In this document: piece by piece, positions 22,791-34,201 of the stretch
Numbering within the stretch: position 1 is the stretch's first letter
Layout: every line of letters begins with the position of its first letter
Origin: Xenopus tropicalis
Lineage: Eukaryota > Chordata > Amphibia > Anura > Pipidae
NCBI RefSeq assembly: GCF_000004195.4
Contig: NC_030679.2
Span: 152,975,374-153,039,373, forward strand
Direction of reading: 5' to 3'
DNA length: 64,000 nt
Made by a program: the position numbers and the translations under genes
The notes under the pieces: generated by a model
Told to the model about the DNA's origin: nothing
The model's input: only the letters and a program-made list of their open reading frames with translations
Databases searched by the model: none

Positions 22791-22872
22791 CTGACATATT
22801 TCCCAATGTTGAACTTTATTCCATCTATTAACACTTCCCTGACTGTGAGGAAAGTGCCGAAAGGAATCCCTA

Positions 22873-23796
22873 TTAATGCTGGACTATTTTTTTAAAAGCT
22901 TCTTTGATGTCTTTGCTTCTCAGGCTGTAAATAACCGGATTAACCAAAGGGATCACTACTGTGTAGAACAGAGAGAGGACTTTGCTTATGGTCTTGGTTT
23001 CCTTTTTGGATGGAGCCAAGTAAATTGCAATGAGAGCCCCATAATACATGGAGACCACGGCCAAGTGGGAGCTGCAGGTGGAGAAGGCTTTTTGCCTCCC
23101 GGTATGGGACACTATCTTTAGGATTGCATGGGCAATACACATATATGATACAATGATGAGTATAAAGGGGCAAACAACCACGGGGATAGACATTAAAGTA
23201 GCTTCTATTTTCACATAGAAAGTATCTGAGCATGAAATTTGTAGAAGAGGATCCAGATCACAGAAAAAGTGATTGATCTTATTCTGTTCACAGAACTTCA
23301 GGGTCCCTATCAGATTTGCTGTTGCCAATGTAGAGCAAATACTAAATATCCAAGACATAAGGATAATTTTTATACATACCGCGTGGGACATTATAGAAGT
23401 GTATCTCAGGGGGATGCAGATGGCCACATATCTGTCATAGGACATTTCTGCTAGAAGGAGCGACTGAAAAGTTACTGAGTAGGCAACGAAATACAGTTGA
23501 GTGATACAACCAACAAGGGGCATGGTGACACCATCACTCAGTACAGTTTGGAGCAGGGTGGGTGCAATATTTGAGGACTCCAGTAGATCAGAGAGGGACA
23601 GCTGCTGGATAAAGAAGTACATGGGGGAGTGGAGGTTCCGGCTGAAGGCAACCAACACTATGATGAGGACGTTCTCCCAAACTGTCAGAATGTAAATCAG
23701 AAGGAACAGAGAGAACAGGGGAACCTTGAAGTTGTGGAGATTCTGAAATCCCAAGAGGACAATCTCACTGACCCACGTCTGGTTCTTCATGGACAT
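22873..23796 (-). CDS. Olfactory receptor 3 (7TM GPCR), intact, 307 aa
   Basis: Full OR with NQT at 5-7, PMYFFIQQLSLSD, DRY and KAFSTCSSHL motifs, ending NPVIYSLRSKDIKEAFKKI. The start at 23796 follows the acceptor ttcttcctccag by three bases; the upstream in-frame ATG at 23838 is intronic. TM3 reads LLLAEMSYDRY, with a Glu where OR4 has Val (gaa instead of gta), an unusual buried acid that could affect folding. It pairs with OR4 in TM2-TM3 (VAYSVTFQSLLLA) and with OR2 and OR4 in ECL2-TM5. The likely AATAAA is at the complement of 22815-22820. The flanks show it arose with OR2 by tandem duplication. Confidence 0.94.
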   Translation of the reverse strand: MSMKNQTWVSEIVLLGFQNLHNFKVPLFSLFLLIYILTVWENVLIIVLVAFSRNLHSPMYFFIQQLSLSDLLESSNIAPTLLQTVLSDGVTMPLVGCITQLYFVAYSVTFQSLLLAEMSYDRYVAICIPLRYTSIMSHAVCIKIILMSWIFSICSTLATANLIGTLKFCEQNKINHFFCDLDPLLQISCSDTFYVKIEATLMSIPVVVCPFILIIVSYMCIAHAILKIVSHTGRQKAFSTCSSHLAVVSMYYGALIAIYLAPSKKETKTISKVLSLFYTVVIPLVNPVIYSLRSKDIKEAFKKIVQH

Positions 23797-25029
23797 TTCC
23801 TGGAGGAAGAACACATTGTGAAGAAGGTCAAACAGCATTTTAATCTAAACTTATTTAACCACTTAAGTACTAGAAGGAAAATTTTGCATCATTGGTTGCC
23901 AAAACTGCTTAGGAAGATCAGGCACGTTTTCTCCAAATTCTTTTCATTAGTGAGAGTGGCTTATGGGTATAGGGGAAACATATTTTCATAGTTGAGTTTG
24001 TTAGGATATCGCTCTCTATTATTTTCCATTGTCCAGAATTTTAGTACAATTATTTCATGTGGCTTAATTATGTGCCCCTTTCTCTGCTACTTCTAAATTC
24101 TGCCTTATTGCGTTAACTAATTACCTTCTTTGATGCCAGATCTTGATGGTTCAAATAATCCACTCTGAATACTATACATCAAACTCTATTGACGATATGG
24201 AACCCACCAGACTTCATAGAATGTAACATATAAAAACAGTCCTCGTTGCTTCAGGAGATGTGGGAGAGGTTACGGTTATGTACATCTGATAAACTAGCCC
24301 AACAGCGGTGAGTCTTCAAGAGTAAATGCAATTATTTTAAGCATAACCCATAAAAACCATAAAAATAGAATAAAGTAGACACCTCGCAGCCTCATTTATT
24401 AGGGCATGATGAACCCTAATAATGACACTTCCTTATCTAAAGGTTTAAGCATTGTACAACCACCAACCACACTACCATTAACAGAAACAAAATACAAAAC
24501 TACTATGGATACCTTTAACCAAATAATCACAAAGAGTTAAAATAACAATTAAAAAGAAAACAAAAAGTTGCAGAAACACAAAACTATTACCACAAAGTAT
24601 CACAGAAATGATTCCTAAATCACTATAAATAAATAAATATTCCTCCTTTCCAGACGTTTCCCATAATAATGGGGGACAATATTTAACCTTCCAGGGTCCT
24701 GGGTGACAATTTAGATATAAAGAATAATTTGACTACAGAAGGCACTGGAAAGGATGTTGCAGAATGATATGGAATGAGGATAGATAAGGACATGGGTGGG
24801 GTGAGAGGCAGAGATCTCATTCTTAAACTTTTGCATTTGGGCTCCCTTACCCCAAATGCTATTGGCTTGAATAGTGACGCTGATGGCAGGATTTTTTCCA
24901 TAATGATGTCATTAACCTTGAGACTTGAATCTTTGCCCATGGAAACATTTGTAAAGCAGGAAGTTTCATGAATATATTGTCATACTCTTGAATCTCTTTA
25001 GAAATTACCATGCTTATAACATATGAACA
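23797..25029 (-). other. OR3 last 5' intron
   Basis: Non-coding paralogue of 14795-15999 at about 95% by eye. It has one extra ~30 bp (ccttccagggtcctgggtga) near 24686. No other feature is seen. Confidence 0.6.
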
Positions 25030-25852
25030 AAGTAAAACAAAAGAAAATAAAACAAAACAAAGCAAAAAAGTTAAATATAAAACAAAACAAAATAAATCTA
25101 AATAAACCAAATTAAATAAAATAAAACAAAACAAAGCAAAAGAAAACAAAAGAAAAAAAAAAAACAAAGCAAAATAAAACAAAATAAAATAAAACAAAAC
25201 AAAGAAAAAAAATTAAAACTAAAACAAAAAAACAAATCAAAATAGAACAAAGCAAAACAAATTAAAATAAAACAAAAAAACAAAACAAAGCAAACCAAAA
25301 TAAAATAAAACAAATCAAAATAGACCAAAAAACCCCAAAACAAACTAAAACAAAACAAAATAGAAATTAAATAAATTAAAATAAAATAAAACAAAGCAAA
25401 ATAAAAGAAAATAAAACAAAACAAAGCAAAAAAATTAAAAATAAAACCAAACAAACAAACTAGAACAAAATAAAAACAAATCAAAATAGAACAAAGCAAA
25501 ACAAAATAAAATAAAACAAAGCAAAATAAAACAAAAAAATAAAACATAGCAAAAGAAAATAAAACAAAACAAATCTAAATAAACCAAATTAAATAAAATA
25601 AAACAAAAGAAAACAAAAGAAAATAAAACAAAACAAAGCAAAATAAAACAAAAGAAAATAAAATGAAACAAAATAGAAAAAAATAAAATAAAACAAAACA
25701 AAGCAAAAAAATTAAAAATAAAACAAAACAAGCAAACTAAAACAAAATAAAACAAATCAAAATAAAACAAAACAAAATAAAATAAAACAAATCTAAATAA
25801 ACCAAATTAAATAAAACAAAATAAAACAAAACAAAACAAACGAAACAAAACA
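25030..25852. repeat. AAAAC/AAAAT-type simple repeat of the OR3 unit
   Basis: Counterpart of 16000-16925; same words (aaaac, aaaat, aaagc), different order. The segment that follows (25853-26087) matches 16926-17154 with few changes and holds nothing recognised. Confidence 0.95.
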
Positions 25853-26090
25853 TTGTGGCAAAAATTAGACATTGGTTTACATCAAGTAGTTGTCTATAAA
25901 AGAAAACACACTAAAATCACAATTGATCCACAAAAATATTTTTTACTTTGACAATATTAAGTTTTCACTAAATTCTTATCACTTAGGGAATCAATAGACA
26001 AAATATACCATTTTACTCTTCATTTCACTCCACGTCAGTAACATATGGTATCACTATGAGATGATATCTAAAAAATAATAATTGCCCCTA

Positions 26091-26232
26091 GTGATGAGTG
26101 AATCTGTTTCGCTTTGCTGTAAAAATTCGCAAAACTTTGAAAAGATTTGTGAATTGGCAAAAAATTTGTGAAACACGGAAAATGGTATGCATCGAAAAAA
26201 TTGTCACGCATTGCACGCATTTTGCAAAAAAG
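26091..26232. mobile_element. hAT-type MITE fragment, OR3-unit copy
   Basis: Paralogue of 17155-17290, retaining a 20-bp piece (tgaattggcaaaaaatttgt) that the OR2 copy lost. The right end is missing in both. Confidence 0.65.
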
Positions 26233-26659
26233 AAAGCCAGTGGAGTAAGTCAAATATCCAGTTAGTTCTAAGCTCTGGGATTTTCAGATCTTTTTCTTTG
26301 GCCAAAGTTCTCAGCTCTTAAAGTGAGATCTTAGAAACATTTCCCTTCTATAAAAGTCGATAAATGCTTTATATCATTATATTTGGTTATTAAAGAAAGC
26401 ATTTAGGTAAATTTTTCTTGAAGAAAGCAAATGCTCTATTAAAATGCAAAGGCTAATTTATGTTTTATATAAATATTAAATAATCTTATTTATAGCAGGA
26501 CTAAGGTTTGGATTGTACAAACAGCACTAGTCAGAAGAATAATACCGAAATATTGAATTTTCTTCTTAGGCCTAAATATCGCCTATCATTTGGGGTTTGA
26601 CCAAATACCTCCTTCAGTTCAGATTTATCTTTACAACTTCATTTAAAAAAGACCAAACA

Positions 26660-26880
26660 TGTCACCCTACATGGGCAAAGTTTAACCTGCTGATTCTGCC
26701 CCTTTAGAACAAGTCGGTACCTTATCTGCCCTCTGATAGGCCTGCCCAACCATATCTGGCCATAAATTGTGGAGCCCCTTAGCTGGCTGATGCAGGTCTT
26801 GCCCTGATGGCCTGCATTCCAGTGGGTTTGATCCGAACATTTGGCCCTAGCGCCAAATGATCAGATCAGCCTGATATTGC
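26660..26880. repeat. Palindromic-core dispersed repeat, OR3-unit copy
   Basis: Paralogue of 17700-17927. The palindrome is decayed by one base (tttggccctagcgccaaa). Confidence 0.6.
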
Positions 26881-27180
26881 CCCCATGAGCTTCTCCCAAT
26901 GTGTAACCTGCTCTGCATTTCTCCTGCCATTTTGCTAACACAATCCCAACCATTTCTTTCCAATCAAATCACTTTACAGGAAAGATGTTCTTGGGGGAAT
27001 ATTCTACTGATTTGCCCCTACCAGATCCGCCCCAGATACTGTGGAACCATAGGAAGATGCCCCCATGAGCTTCTCCCAATGTGTAACCTGCTCTGCATTT
27101 CTCCTGCCATTTTGCTAACACAATCCCAACCATTTCTTTCCAATCAAATCAAGAAAAGATGTTCTTGGGGGAATATTCTA
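26880..27180 (-). repeat. 180-bp OR-associated array A3 (about 1.7 copies)
   Basis: Same unit as the other arrays but short. The distal copy lacks the cactttac block (aatcaagaaaagatg), the same junction form as in A2 and A4. Confidence 0.9.
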
Positions 27181-27185
27181 CTCAC

Positions 27186-27273
27186 CGGATCTGGAGACAG
27201 TTGGAAGAGATCCTTGGGAAGGCCCAGCAGATGTTCTCTTGTCACCTTCAACCCAAGACAGAAGAAATATTTC
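27186..27273 (-). other. Putative untranslated exon of OR3 (88 bp)
   Basis: Bounded in coding sense by tatttatccttcag and ccg|gtgagtag. Collinear with the OR2 exon, with one inserted base and scattered substitutions but intact splice dinucleotides. Confidence 0.6.
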
Positions 27274-27388
27274 CTGAAGGATAAATATAAGTAATAAACC
27301 CCCTGTTACCGAATGAAATGTCTATATTACAGGAGGGGTAATTCTGATATAACCAACAGGCACATAATGAATAAACTGTCCTGAGTGG

Positions 27389-27517
27389 CACCAGATACTG
27401 ACTGGGCAGGGAAGAGCGAGGAGAGATCTCCTTTTATTACCCGGTGCCAGTAACACCCACAGCTGGGAAACCTACTGGGAAATCTCCAGGAGACTCAGGG
27501 GTTTGGGGTAATTAACT
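27389..27517 (-). promoter_or_regulatory. Putative OR3 promoter block P3
   Basis: TAATTA (27514-27509), E-box cagctg, and taataaaagg (27439-27430) in coding-sense order. Relative to P2 it has a short insertion (agcgaggag) downstream of the TATA-like box. Confidence 0.6.
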
Positions 27518-28049
27518 GTATACTGGATAATTATAGAATTTGGGTACATAACAAGCAATTTTTAGCTTCATCAGATTTTAACATTTCTTTTATTACAAAT
27601 GTCTTTAACCAATTATTATTTGGAAAAGAAAGGTTCCTAGAGCTTCAAATAATACACTTCAAAGGAACCAAAATGCAGCAGTTTTTGGAACATCGTCATT
27701 AAAAAATAGCAAATATACTAAATGAAAGTCCAGATTTATTTGCCTCACAACCCCGGAAAACATGGCCAGAGATAGAGACAACTTTATTGAAACCATTTTC
27801 ACCAAATTTGATACTTTGGTCAAATAAAAAAGGACAAGAAACTACTCATAAACTTAGTCTGTAAAGTCTGCAACTAAAATTTCAAATCCATCTCAAATCA
27901 TTGCATGTCTAAGAGAAGAATTAAATCTGGAGAAAAGAGACTTTTGCAAGTATTTAAAAATATCTAACTTTTGCCCCAAGAGAACTACAAAACAGCCCCA
28001 AAAGTATTTATTTTACAGTGTGACTATTGGATCAGGTATTCTGACCACT
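27518..28049. other. Duplicated upstream flank plus left part of piggyBac-like relic
   Basis: 27518-27985 copies 19321-19794. From about 27990 the sequence enters the piggyBac-like relic (gtgtgactattggatcaggt) and breaks at 28049, where the Ty3/gypsy element begins. Confidence 0.65.
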
Positions 28050-28433
28050 TCTGTCCTCTCCCTGCGCCGGCCTCCTCCTAAGTGCGCGCGCGCTTGTACA
28101 TTGTCCCTGATTTCCACCTGATCCTGCTGTTTGATTATTCAGTTGACCCTTGCCTGTCTGACGTTCCTTGATTTCTGCCTGCCTCGACCCAGCCTGCCTG
28201 ACTACGAACTTGCCTAATCCTTTTGTACCGTGATCTTTGGCCTAACTGACTTTAACTACAGTCGTGCCCCTTTGCTTGCCAGAACTCCTCGCCTTGTTCC
28301 CCTCGTTAAGTCCAGGTGGCATCTGAGTAGCTGAGGGCTCCTCCCGAAGCCAAAGGCGGTCACAATACTGGTGAAGCCGAGCCGAGACCAAGGAACTTGG
28401 CATCAGTTCTGGTTTAGGGTGCTGACCGTGACA
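28050..28433 (+). repeat. 5' LTR, internally deleted
   Basis: About 384 bp, ending gaccgtgaca. Compared with the 596-bp 3' LTR it lacks roughly 210 bp between gcgcgcgc and ttgtacattg, which probably removes much of the promoter region. It also has about 20 extra bases (accaaggaacttggcatcag) near 28387. Confidence 0.85.
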
Positions 28434-28445
28434 TTATCACAGGCC

Positions 28446-29387
28446 ATGGAAGACCAAGATCACGATAAGTCCGCTGCTGCTTCACTCACGCCATCTTCCA
28501 CTACTGAAGTGCTTCTTACCACCCTGTTACAGCGCTTGGAGGATCAGGAGCAGAAGCAGGCTCCACAGCAGCAGCCTATTCCTAGTCCTTCCCATCCTGT
28601 AGGCTCTTTTGCTATGTGGGGTAACACTTTTAAGCCCCAAGAACCCAAAATTGCTTTCCCTGAAAAATTTTCTGGGGATAGGACTAAGTTTTTTGTCTTC
28701 AAAGAGGCGTGTAAACTATATCTTAGCTTTTTCCCTCATTCATTCACATCTGGTGAGGAGAAAGTAAGATTCGTCATGACCCTTCTTCTGGGGGATCCCC
28801 AGGTTTGGGCCCTTAGACTGCCCCCCTCTGATTCTGCCCGTTTCTCCCTCGATTTGTTCTTCCAAGCCATGGCAAGTCTTTACGATGACCCGGATCGCAC
28901 ATCATCTGCTGATTCAGTGATTCGTAAGCTGCGCCAAGGGAGACGGGATGCGGAGGTGTATTGCACAGAATTCCGCCGGTGGGCAGTAGAAACTGGTTGG
29001 AACAGTGCGGCCCTGCGCAGTCAGTTCCGTATCAGGTTATCCGATTCTATTAAGGATAGCTTGGTGAATTACCCCTTGTCGTCTAGTCTGGATGACCTCA
29101 TGTCCCTTGCCATCCAGATTGATAGGAGACAAAGGGAAAGAAGCAGTGAGAGGGGGCATACTAATTTCTCTGGGGATACTTATGTGAAACCTGACTTAGT
29201 GACCAATGTTAAGTCTTCTGTTTCCTCTGTGTCCCCACCTCAGGAGGAGCTTATGCAACTTGGCCTTTTTCATCTTTCTCCTGAGGAAAAAACACACAGG
29301 CGGACCCTGGGTCTGTGTATTTATTGTGGGGGTAAGGGTCATTTTCTTAAACAGTGTACTAAGAGGCCGGGAAATGCCTCAGCCTAA
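28446..29387 (+). CDS. Retrotransposon Gag (capsid-nucleocapsid), open, 313 aa
   Basis: The start is the ATG at 28446, 12 bases past the LTR end; the frame is open upstream but only across LTR sequence. The N-terminal part is Gln/Glu-rich with coiled-coil character (LLQRLEDQEQKQAPQQQP). A capsid-like domain follows (PEKFSGDRTKFFVFKEACKL, GDPQVWALRLPPSD, RRWAVETGW), and a single zinc knuckle near the C-terminus, CIYCGGKGHFLKQC, of the CX2CX4HX4C type. It would package element RNA. Its reading frame is intact even though pol is not. A slippery heptamer gggaaat at 29369-29375 lies in the correct phase for a -1 shift into pol. This is an endogenous element gene, not a host gene. Confidence 0.88.
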   Translation: MEDQDHDKSAAASLTPSSTTEVLLTTLLQRLEDQEQKQAPQQQPIPSPSHPVGSFAMWGNTFKPQEPKIAFPEKFSGDRTKFFVFKEACKLYLSFFPHSFTSGEEKVRFVMTLLLGDPQVWALRLPPSDSARFSLDLFFQAMASLYDDPDRTSSADSVIRKLRQGRRDAEVYCTEFRRWAVETGWNSAALRSQFRIRLSDSIKDSLVNYPLSSSLDDLMSLAIQIDRRQRERSSERGHTNFSGDTYVKPDLVTNVKSSVSSVSPPQEELMQLGLFHLSPEEKTHRRTLGLCIYCGGKGHFLKQCTKRPGNASA

Positions 29388-32300
29388 ATGAAGAGGGGGA
29401 GCTTCATTTGGGTGCAGGCGTATCCTCTCCCCAATTTGCCTCCAAGGTTCAGTTACCAGTCAAACTGACCTGGCCTACGGGATCCGTTAACTTGTCCGCT
29501 TTCGTGGACTCTGGGGCAGAGGGTAATTTCATGGATGCCACGTTTGCAGCCAAGCATGGCATTCCCGTGGTCCCTCTGGATGTCCCCATGAAAATTTTAG
29601 CGGTGGTAAATAAGAAAACTGTCTTCTTATCCCTATGTGTGAATGATTTTCATAGTGAGGAGATTGCCCTTTTCCTTATTGAAGGTGCCTCTTCTCCCCT
29701 CATTTTGGGATTACCTTGGCTTCAGGCTCATAACCCCCAGATTAATTTGGTTACAGGGGAGGTTTCTCAGTGGGGTTCTAGTTGTAGGGGTGTATGTATT
29801 CCTCCAGCTATAGCAACCACCTCACTAGAGGGTTTACCTGCAGCCTATTCGGCTTATGCCGATGTTTTTTCTAAAAGAGCTGCCGAAACCCTACCTCCAC
29901 ACAGACAGTATGACTGTCCCATTGATCTGGTTCCAGGTTCCTCTCCCCCTCGTGGTCATACATATCCGCTTTTCCTACCTGAATCCCAGTCTATGAGGGA
30001 ATATATCCAAGAAAACCTCGAAAGGGGTTTATTCGACCCTCTAGTTCTCCTGCAGGTGCAGGGTTTTTCTTTGTGGGTAAGAAGGATGGTGGTCTCCATC
30101 CTTGTATCGACTACAGAGGTTTAAACAAAGTCACTATTAAAAACCGCTACCCCGTTCCTCTGATTTCCGAGCTATTTGATCAGGTTAAAGGCGCCAAAGT
30201 CTATACCAAGTTTGATCTTAGAGGTGCATACAATCTCATTCGTATTAGAGAGGGGGATGAGTGGAAAACTGCTTTTAACACCAGGGACGGTCACTACAAA
30301 TATTTAGTAACGCCCCCGCAGTTTTTCAAGAATTTGTCAATGATATTTTTCATGACCTGCTAGGGGTATTCGTAGTGGTCTACCTTGACGATATTCTTAT
30401 TTTCTCTTCTAATTTAATTGAACATCGTAATCATGGTTGTGAAGTCTTAAAGAGACTAAGAGAGAATAATCTGTATGTGAAACTAGAGAAATGTACCTTT
30501 GAAGTCTCTTCTGTCCAGTTTTTGGGATTTATCATTACCAGCAAGGGTCTAGAAATGGATCCAGGCAAGGTGAAAGCTGTCCTGGATTGGGCACAACCTC
30601 TCTCATTACGTGCTGTACAAAGGTTTCTTGGTTTTGCTAATTATTATCGTCAATTTATTAAGATTTTTTCTCTTATTGTAGCCCCCATCACAAATCTAAC
30701 TAAGAAGGGCGCTGATCCCAGCTTGTGGTCTCCTGAGGCGGTACAAGCCTTTGAAACCCTCAAAAAAGAATTCAGTTCTGCCCCAATCCTTAAATACCCC
30801 GATTCTGCACTCCCTTTCATTGTAGAGGTAGATGCCTCTGAGGTGGGAGCTGGGGCAATCCTTTCTCAAAGGCACCCGATAACCAACAAAATGCATCCCT
30901 GTGCCTTTTTTTCTAAAAAGTTTTTACCCGCAGAGGTAAATTACGACATAGGGAATTGTTGGCTGTCAAATTGGCCTTCGAGGAATGGCGCCATCTTCTA
31001 GAAGATGCTAAGCATCTGGTGACGGTCTATACTGACCATAAAAATTTACTTTATATTGAGTCTGCTAAGCGCCTGAACCCAAGGCAAGCCAGGTGGGCCT
31101 TATTCTTTTCAAGGTTTAATTTTTCATTAACCTTTAGGCCTGGTTCAAAGAATACCAAGGCAGATGCACTCTCTAGAAGTTTCGATTCTGTTTCCTCCGA
31201 CTCTAGTGAGTGCATTCCCATCATTCCCGGGGAGTTTGGACCTCTCTTCCTTATTGTCCCCTTTACAATCTTCTGCTCCTGCTGAAACCCCATCAGGTAA
31301 ATGGTTTGTTCCTGAGGAGCTTAGGGAACAAGTATTAAGAGAGGTTCATGATTCTAAAATGGCAGGTCATCCAGGTATTGCAAAAACCATTTCTTTGTTG
31401 TCCCGTCATGTTTGGTGGCCTTCCTTCAAGCAGGATGCTAAAACTTTTGTCAGCTCCTGTCCCATTTGCCAAAGGTCTAAGTCATCTCATCATCGACCCC
31501 AAGGTCTGTTAAATCCCTTACCCATCCCAATGAAGCCATAGTCACACATCTCTATGGATTTTATTGTGGAGTTACCCCCTTCTCAGGGTAAGACAGTGAT
31601 TTGGGTTATCTTTTTCCTCTGCCTATCACCCCCAAACTAACAGTCAAACTGAAAGAATGAACCAGTCCCTGGAGCAGTATCTCAGATGCTATGTATCCGG
31701 TAACCAGTCCACATGGTCCGAACTGCTTCCCTGGGCAGAATTTGCGTACAATAATGTTACCCATTCCTCCTCAGGGAGGGTTGTTTATGGCTTGCACCCC
31801 AAAGCATTTTCTTTTTCTGGATCTAATTCCTCTGTGCCCTCTGCCAATTCTTCTGTTTTGAAATTTTCGGAAATTTGGTCTTCAGTTCATGATTCATTGT
31901 CTGCAGCTTCCCTAGCCCAGGAAAAAGCTGCTAACAAGTCCCGCCGGGAAGCACCCCAGTACAAGGTAGGGGATTTAGTGTGGTTGTCAACCAAAAATAT
32001 TAAGTTGAAGGTTCCCTCTCCCAAACTGGGTCCCAGGTTCATTGGTCCATATCCCATCATTGCAATAGTTAACCCATCTTCAGTTACCTCCTAATTTCAA
32101 GATTGCTAATACCTTTCACGTTTCTCTTCTAAAACCTGCTTCTAATACTCGTCTGTCCGTTCCTCCCCCGGTGTTGGTTGAAGGTCAGCCTGAGTACGAG
32201 ATCCAGGAGTTCGTCGACTTCTGCCTGGTGAGAGGTAAGTTACAATATCTTACCAGGTGGAAAGACTTCGGTCCTGAGGGGAACTCTTGGGTCTCAGTTG

Positions 32301-32458
32301 ATGACATCAAGGCTGATCGCCTCAGGAAGCAATTTCATTCAAGGTTTCCTGAGAAGCCTGGGGGTCCAGTGGCCCCCCCTAGAGAGGGGGGTAATGTAAC
32401 AAGAAGAGTCTCCCTGCGCCGGCTTCCTCCTAAGTGCGCGCGCACTTCCGCATATTAA
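29363..32458 (+). pseudogene. Retrotransposon Pol: PR-RT-RNaseH-IN-chromodomain, broken
   Basis: The pol frame opens at 29363, overlapping the gag 3' end by 25 bases in -1 phase. Domains in order: aspartic protease with VDSGAEGNF (about 29505) and LGLPWLQAHNPQIN; RT with [16 protein letters not shown] and the catalytic YLDD near 30378; RNase H with VEVDASEVGAGAILSQ and [10 protein letters not shown]; an integrase HHCC finger (HDSKMAGHPG, CPICQRSK); then part of the core; then a C-terminal chromodomain (LQYLTRWKDFGPEGNSWVS). Damage: frameshifts near 30030 and 30950, a deletion near 30305 that removes part of the RT before YLDD, an in-frame TAG at 31539-31541, a larger deletion near 31612 that removes the middle of the integrase core including its second aspartate, and a stop/shift near 32091. 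The product is non-functional. Confidence 0.9.
32380..32394 (+). other. Polypurine tract
   Basis: agagaggggggtaa lies immediately before the 3' LTR start (tgtaac), the expected place for the plus-strand primer of an LTR retroelement. Confidence 0.7.
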
Positions 32459-32990
32459 GGTGCATGCGCGCTGGTGTCAGCGCGCAATGGCGCGAAATTC
32501 AAAAGGATTTAAAGGGACTTTTGCCACTTTTTCGTTGCCTGTGATAAGATTGATTCCTGGTGCCTTTTCTGAGCCTTGTGCGTTAGTTCCTGTACCCTGC
32601 TAGTGTTTTCCTGTGGTTTTGACCCGGCCTGTTCCCGACTATTCTGCTATCCGTATCCTGACTCCGGCTTGTACATTGACCCTGATTTCCACCTGATCCT
32701 GCTGTTTGATTATTCGGTTTGACCCTTGCCTGTCTGACGTTCCTTGATTTCTGCCTGCCTCGACCCAGCCTGCCTGACTACGAACTTGCCTAATCCTATT
32801 TGTACCGTGATCTTTGGCCTAACTGACTTTAACTACAGTCGTGCCCCTTTGCTTGCCAGAACTCCTCGCCTTGTTCCCCTCGTTAAGTCCAGGTGGCATC
32901 TGAGTAGCTGAGGGCTCCTCCCGAAGCCAAAGGCGGTCACACTACTGGTGAAGCCGAGCCGAGTTCTGGTTTAGGGTGCCGACCGTGACA
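32395..32990 (+). repeat. 3' LTR, 596 bp
   Basis: Begins tgtaacaagaagag and ends gccgaccgtgaca. It matches the 5' LTR outside the latter's deletion with a small number of substitutions. The upstream half has CpG-rich gcgcgcg tracts. Confidence 0.88.
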
Positions 32991-34201
32991 CCACACAGAA
33001 AAATCAGTTATTTTGCTATTTCATTGTTTTGTCTAATTGTATTTGATTTTTGTAATTTTTTTTTTTGCAGTTTTATATTTTCATTGTTGCTTATTATGTT
33101 GTTTTAGTGTAGCTTTGCAGTTTGGTTCTTTGGTGTAGAAAGGCATCTTTACCTGTTTTGAATTCATCAGAATGTGTAATTTCCAAAAATATACGGTTTT
33201 CTGGGGTTCTCTGTACAGTTAGGGGGTCTTACGACATGTCATACACAGTCATGGGATTCTTTTTGCTGAAACTGATTTGGCAGATGAGAAAAATCCATAT
33301 GCACCATTTTCATTTGGGGTCCGTACATATCTCATACTTTGGTATATTTATGCATATTGGGCATAAAACTGCTCAGTAGACCTTTGGTGTTCCTATTTGG
33401 GGTGATGCGCCACTGTATGTAAGAAATTGTGCGAGATAAATGAGGCAAATTGCAACATTTTTAGACGATTTTCAAAATTGCCATCAAAACCTCTTCCTGT
33501 AGGAAAACTCTGCTCATAGTTTGGTGTAGAAAATAACATTTACCCTTTTTGGATTTGTCGGAATGTGTACTTTCCAAAAAATATTTGTTTTTCACAGGCC
33601 ACCTTACTGTTTTGCAGCTTTTACTGAATATAAATCTGTCCATGTGCTTCTGAATTAGGTAAAGGGAAGCCATGAAAACAGTTATGCACAAGGTATTGGG
33701 GTATCTAAGTGCCATGTACTCTGATGAACGTGCACATTGGGCATCAAACTGTTCTGGACCCCTGACATTCATATTTAGGATGCTTTAGAGTAGAAAGACA
33801 TGGGTTGGTTACCCATTTTGGATTCAGGGAAATGTGTTCTTACTGACACTTTATGGATTTTTTGGGTGAGTGCACTTTTTTGTAGCTTTATCCCACATAA
33901 AATGAGGTCAATGTGTTGATTTTGCAGGAGCTGAAATGACAGAAATGATAGATCATATGGTGTATTTTCATTTTGGGGCCCCTACATGCCACATACTTAG
34001 CTAAACCTATACATATTGGGTATCATATTGTTCATAGGGCCCCTGGGGTTCATATTTAGGGGTTTTAATCTGGTTACCTTATGACCTGTAGGAGATAAGA
34101 TGCTGTAGAATAGCTTTGAAGTGATTTTTCAAATTTTTAGGAAAGCATTGCAACTTGGCAGTTTGTAGCAGACAGACAGTTTTTCCTGGCATCAGGGTTA
34201 A
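32991..34201. mobile_element. Right part of piggyBac-like relic
   Basis: Continues the relic interrupted by the Ty3/gypsy element. Contains several degenerate ~400-bp ladder units (tttccaaaaatat, tgcatattgggcat). It ends ggcatcagggttaa at 34201, a decayed form of the element's ggcagtaaaagggttaa end. Confidence 0.75.

Larger units (their letters stand above)
28050..32990 (+). mobile_element. Ty3/gypsy chromovirus-type LTR retrotransposon (Sushi-like), nested
   Basis: Order: 5' LTR, gag, protease, RT, RNase H, integrase, chromodomain, polypurine tract, 3' LTR. It interrupts the piggyBac-like relic; the uninterrupted paralogue is at about 19855-19875 (ctgaccactaaccacgctg). Flanking words ccact and ccaca fit a 5-bp target duplication with one change. 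The chromodomain and a gag with one CCHC knuckle place it with chromoviruses such as Sushi. pol carries several indels and a deletion in the integrase core, so it cannot move by itself. Confidence 0.92.
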
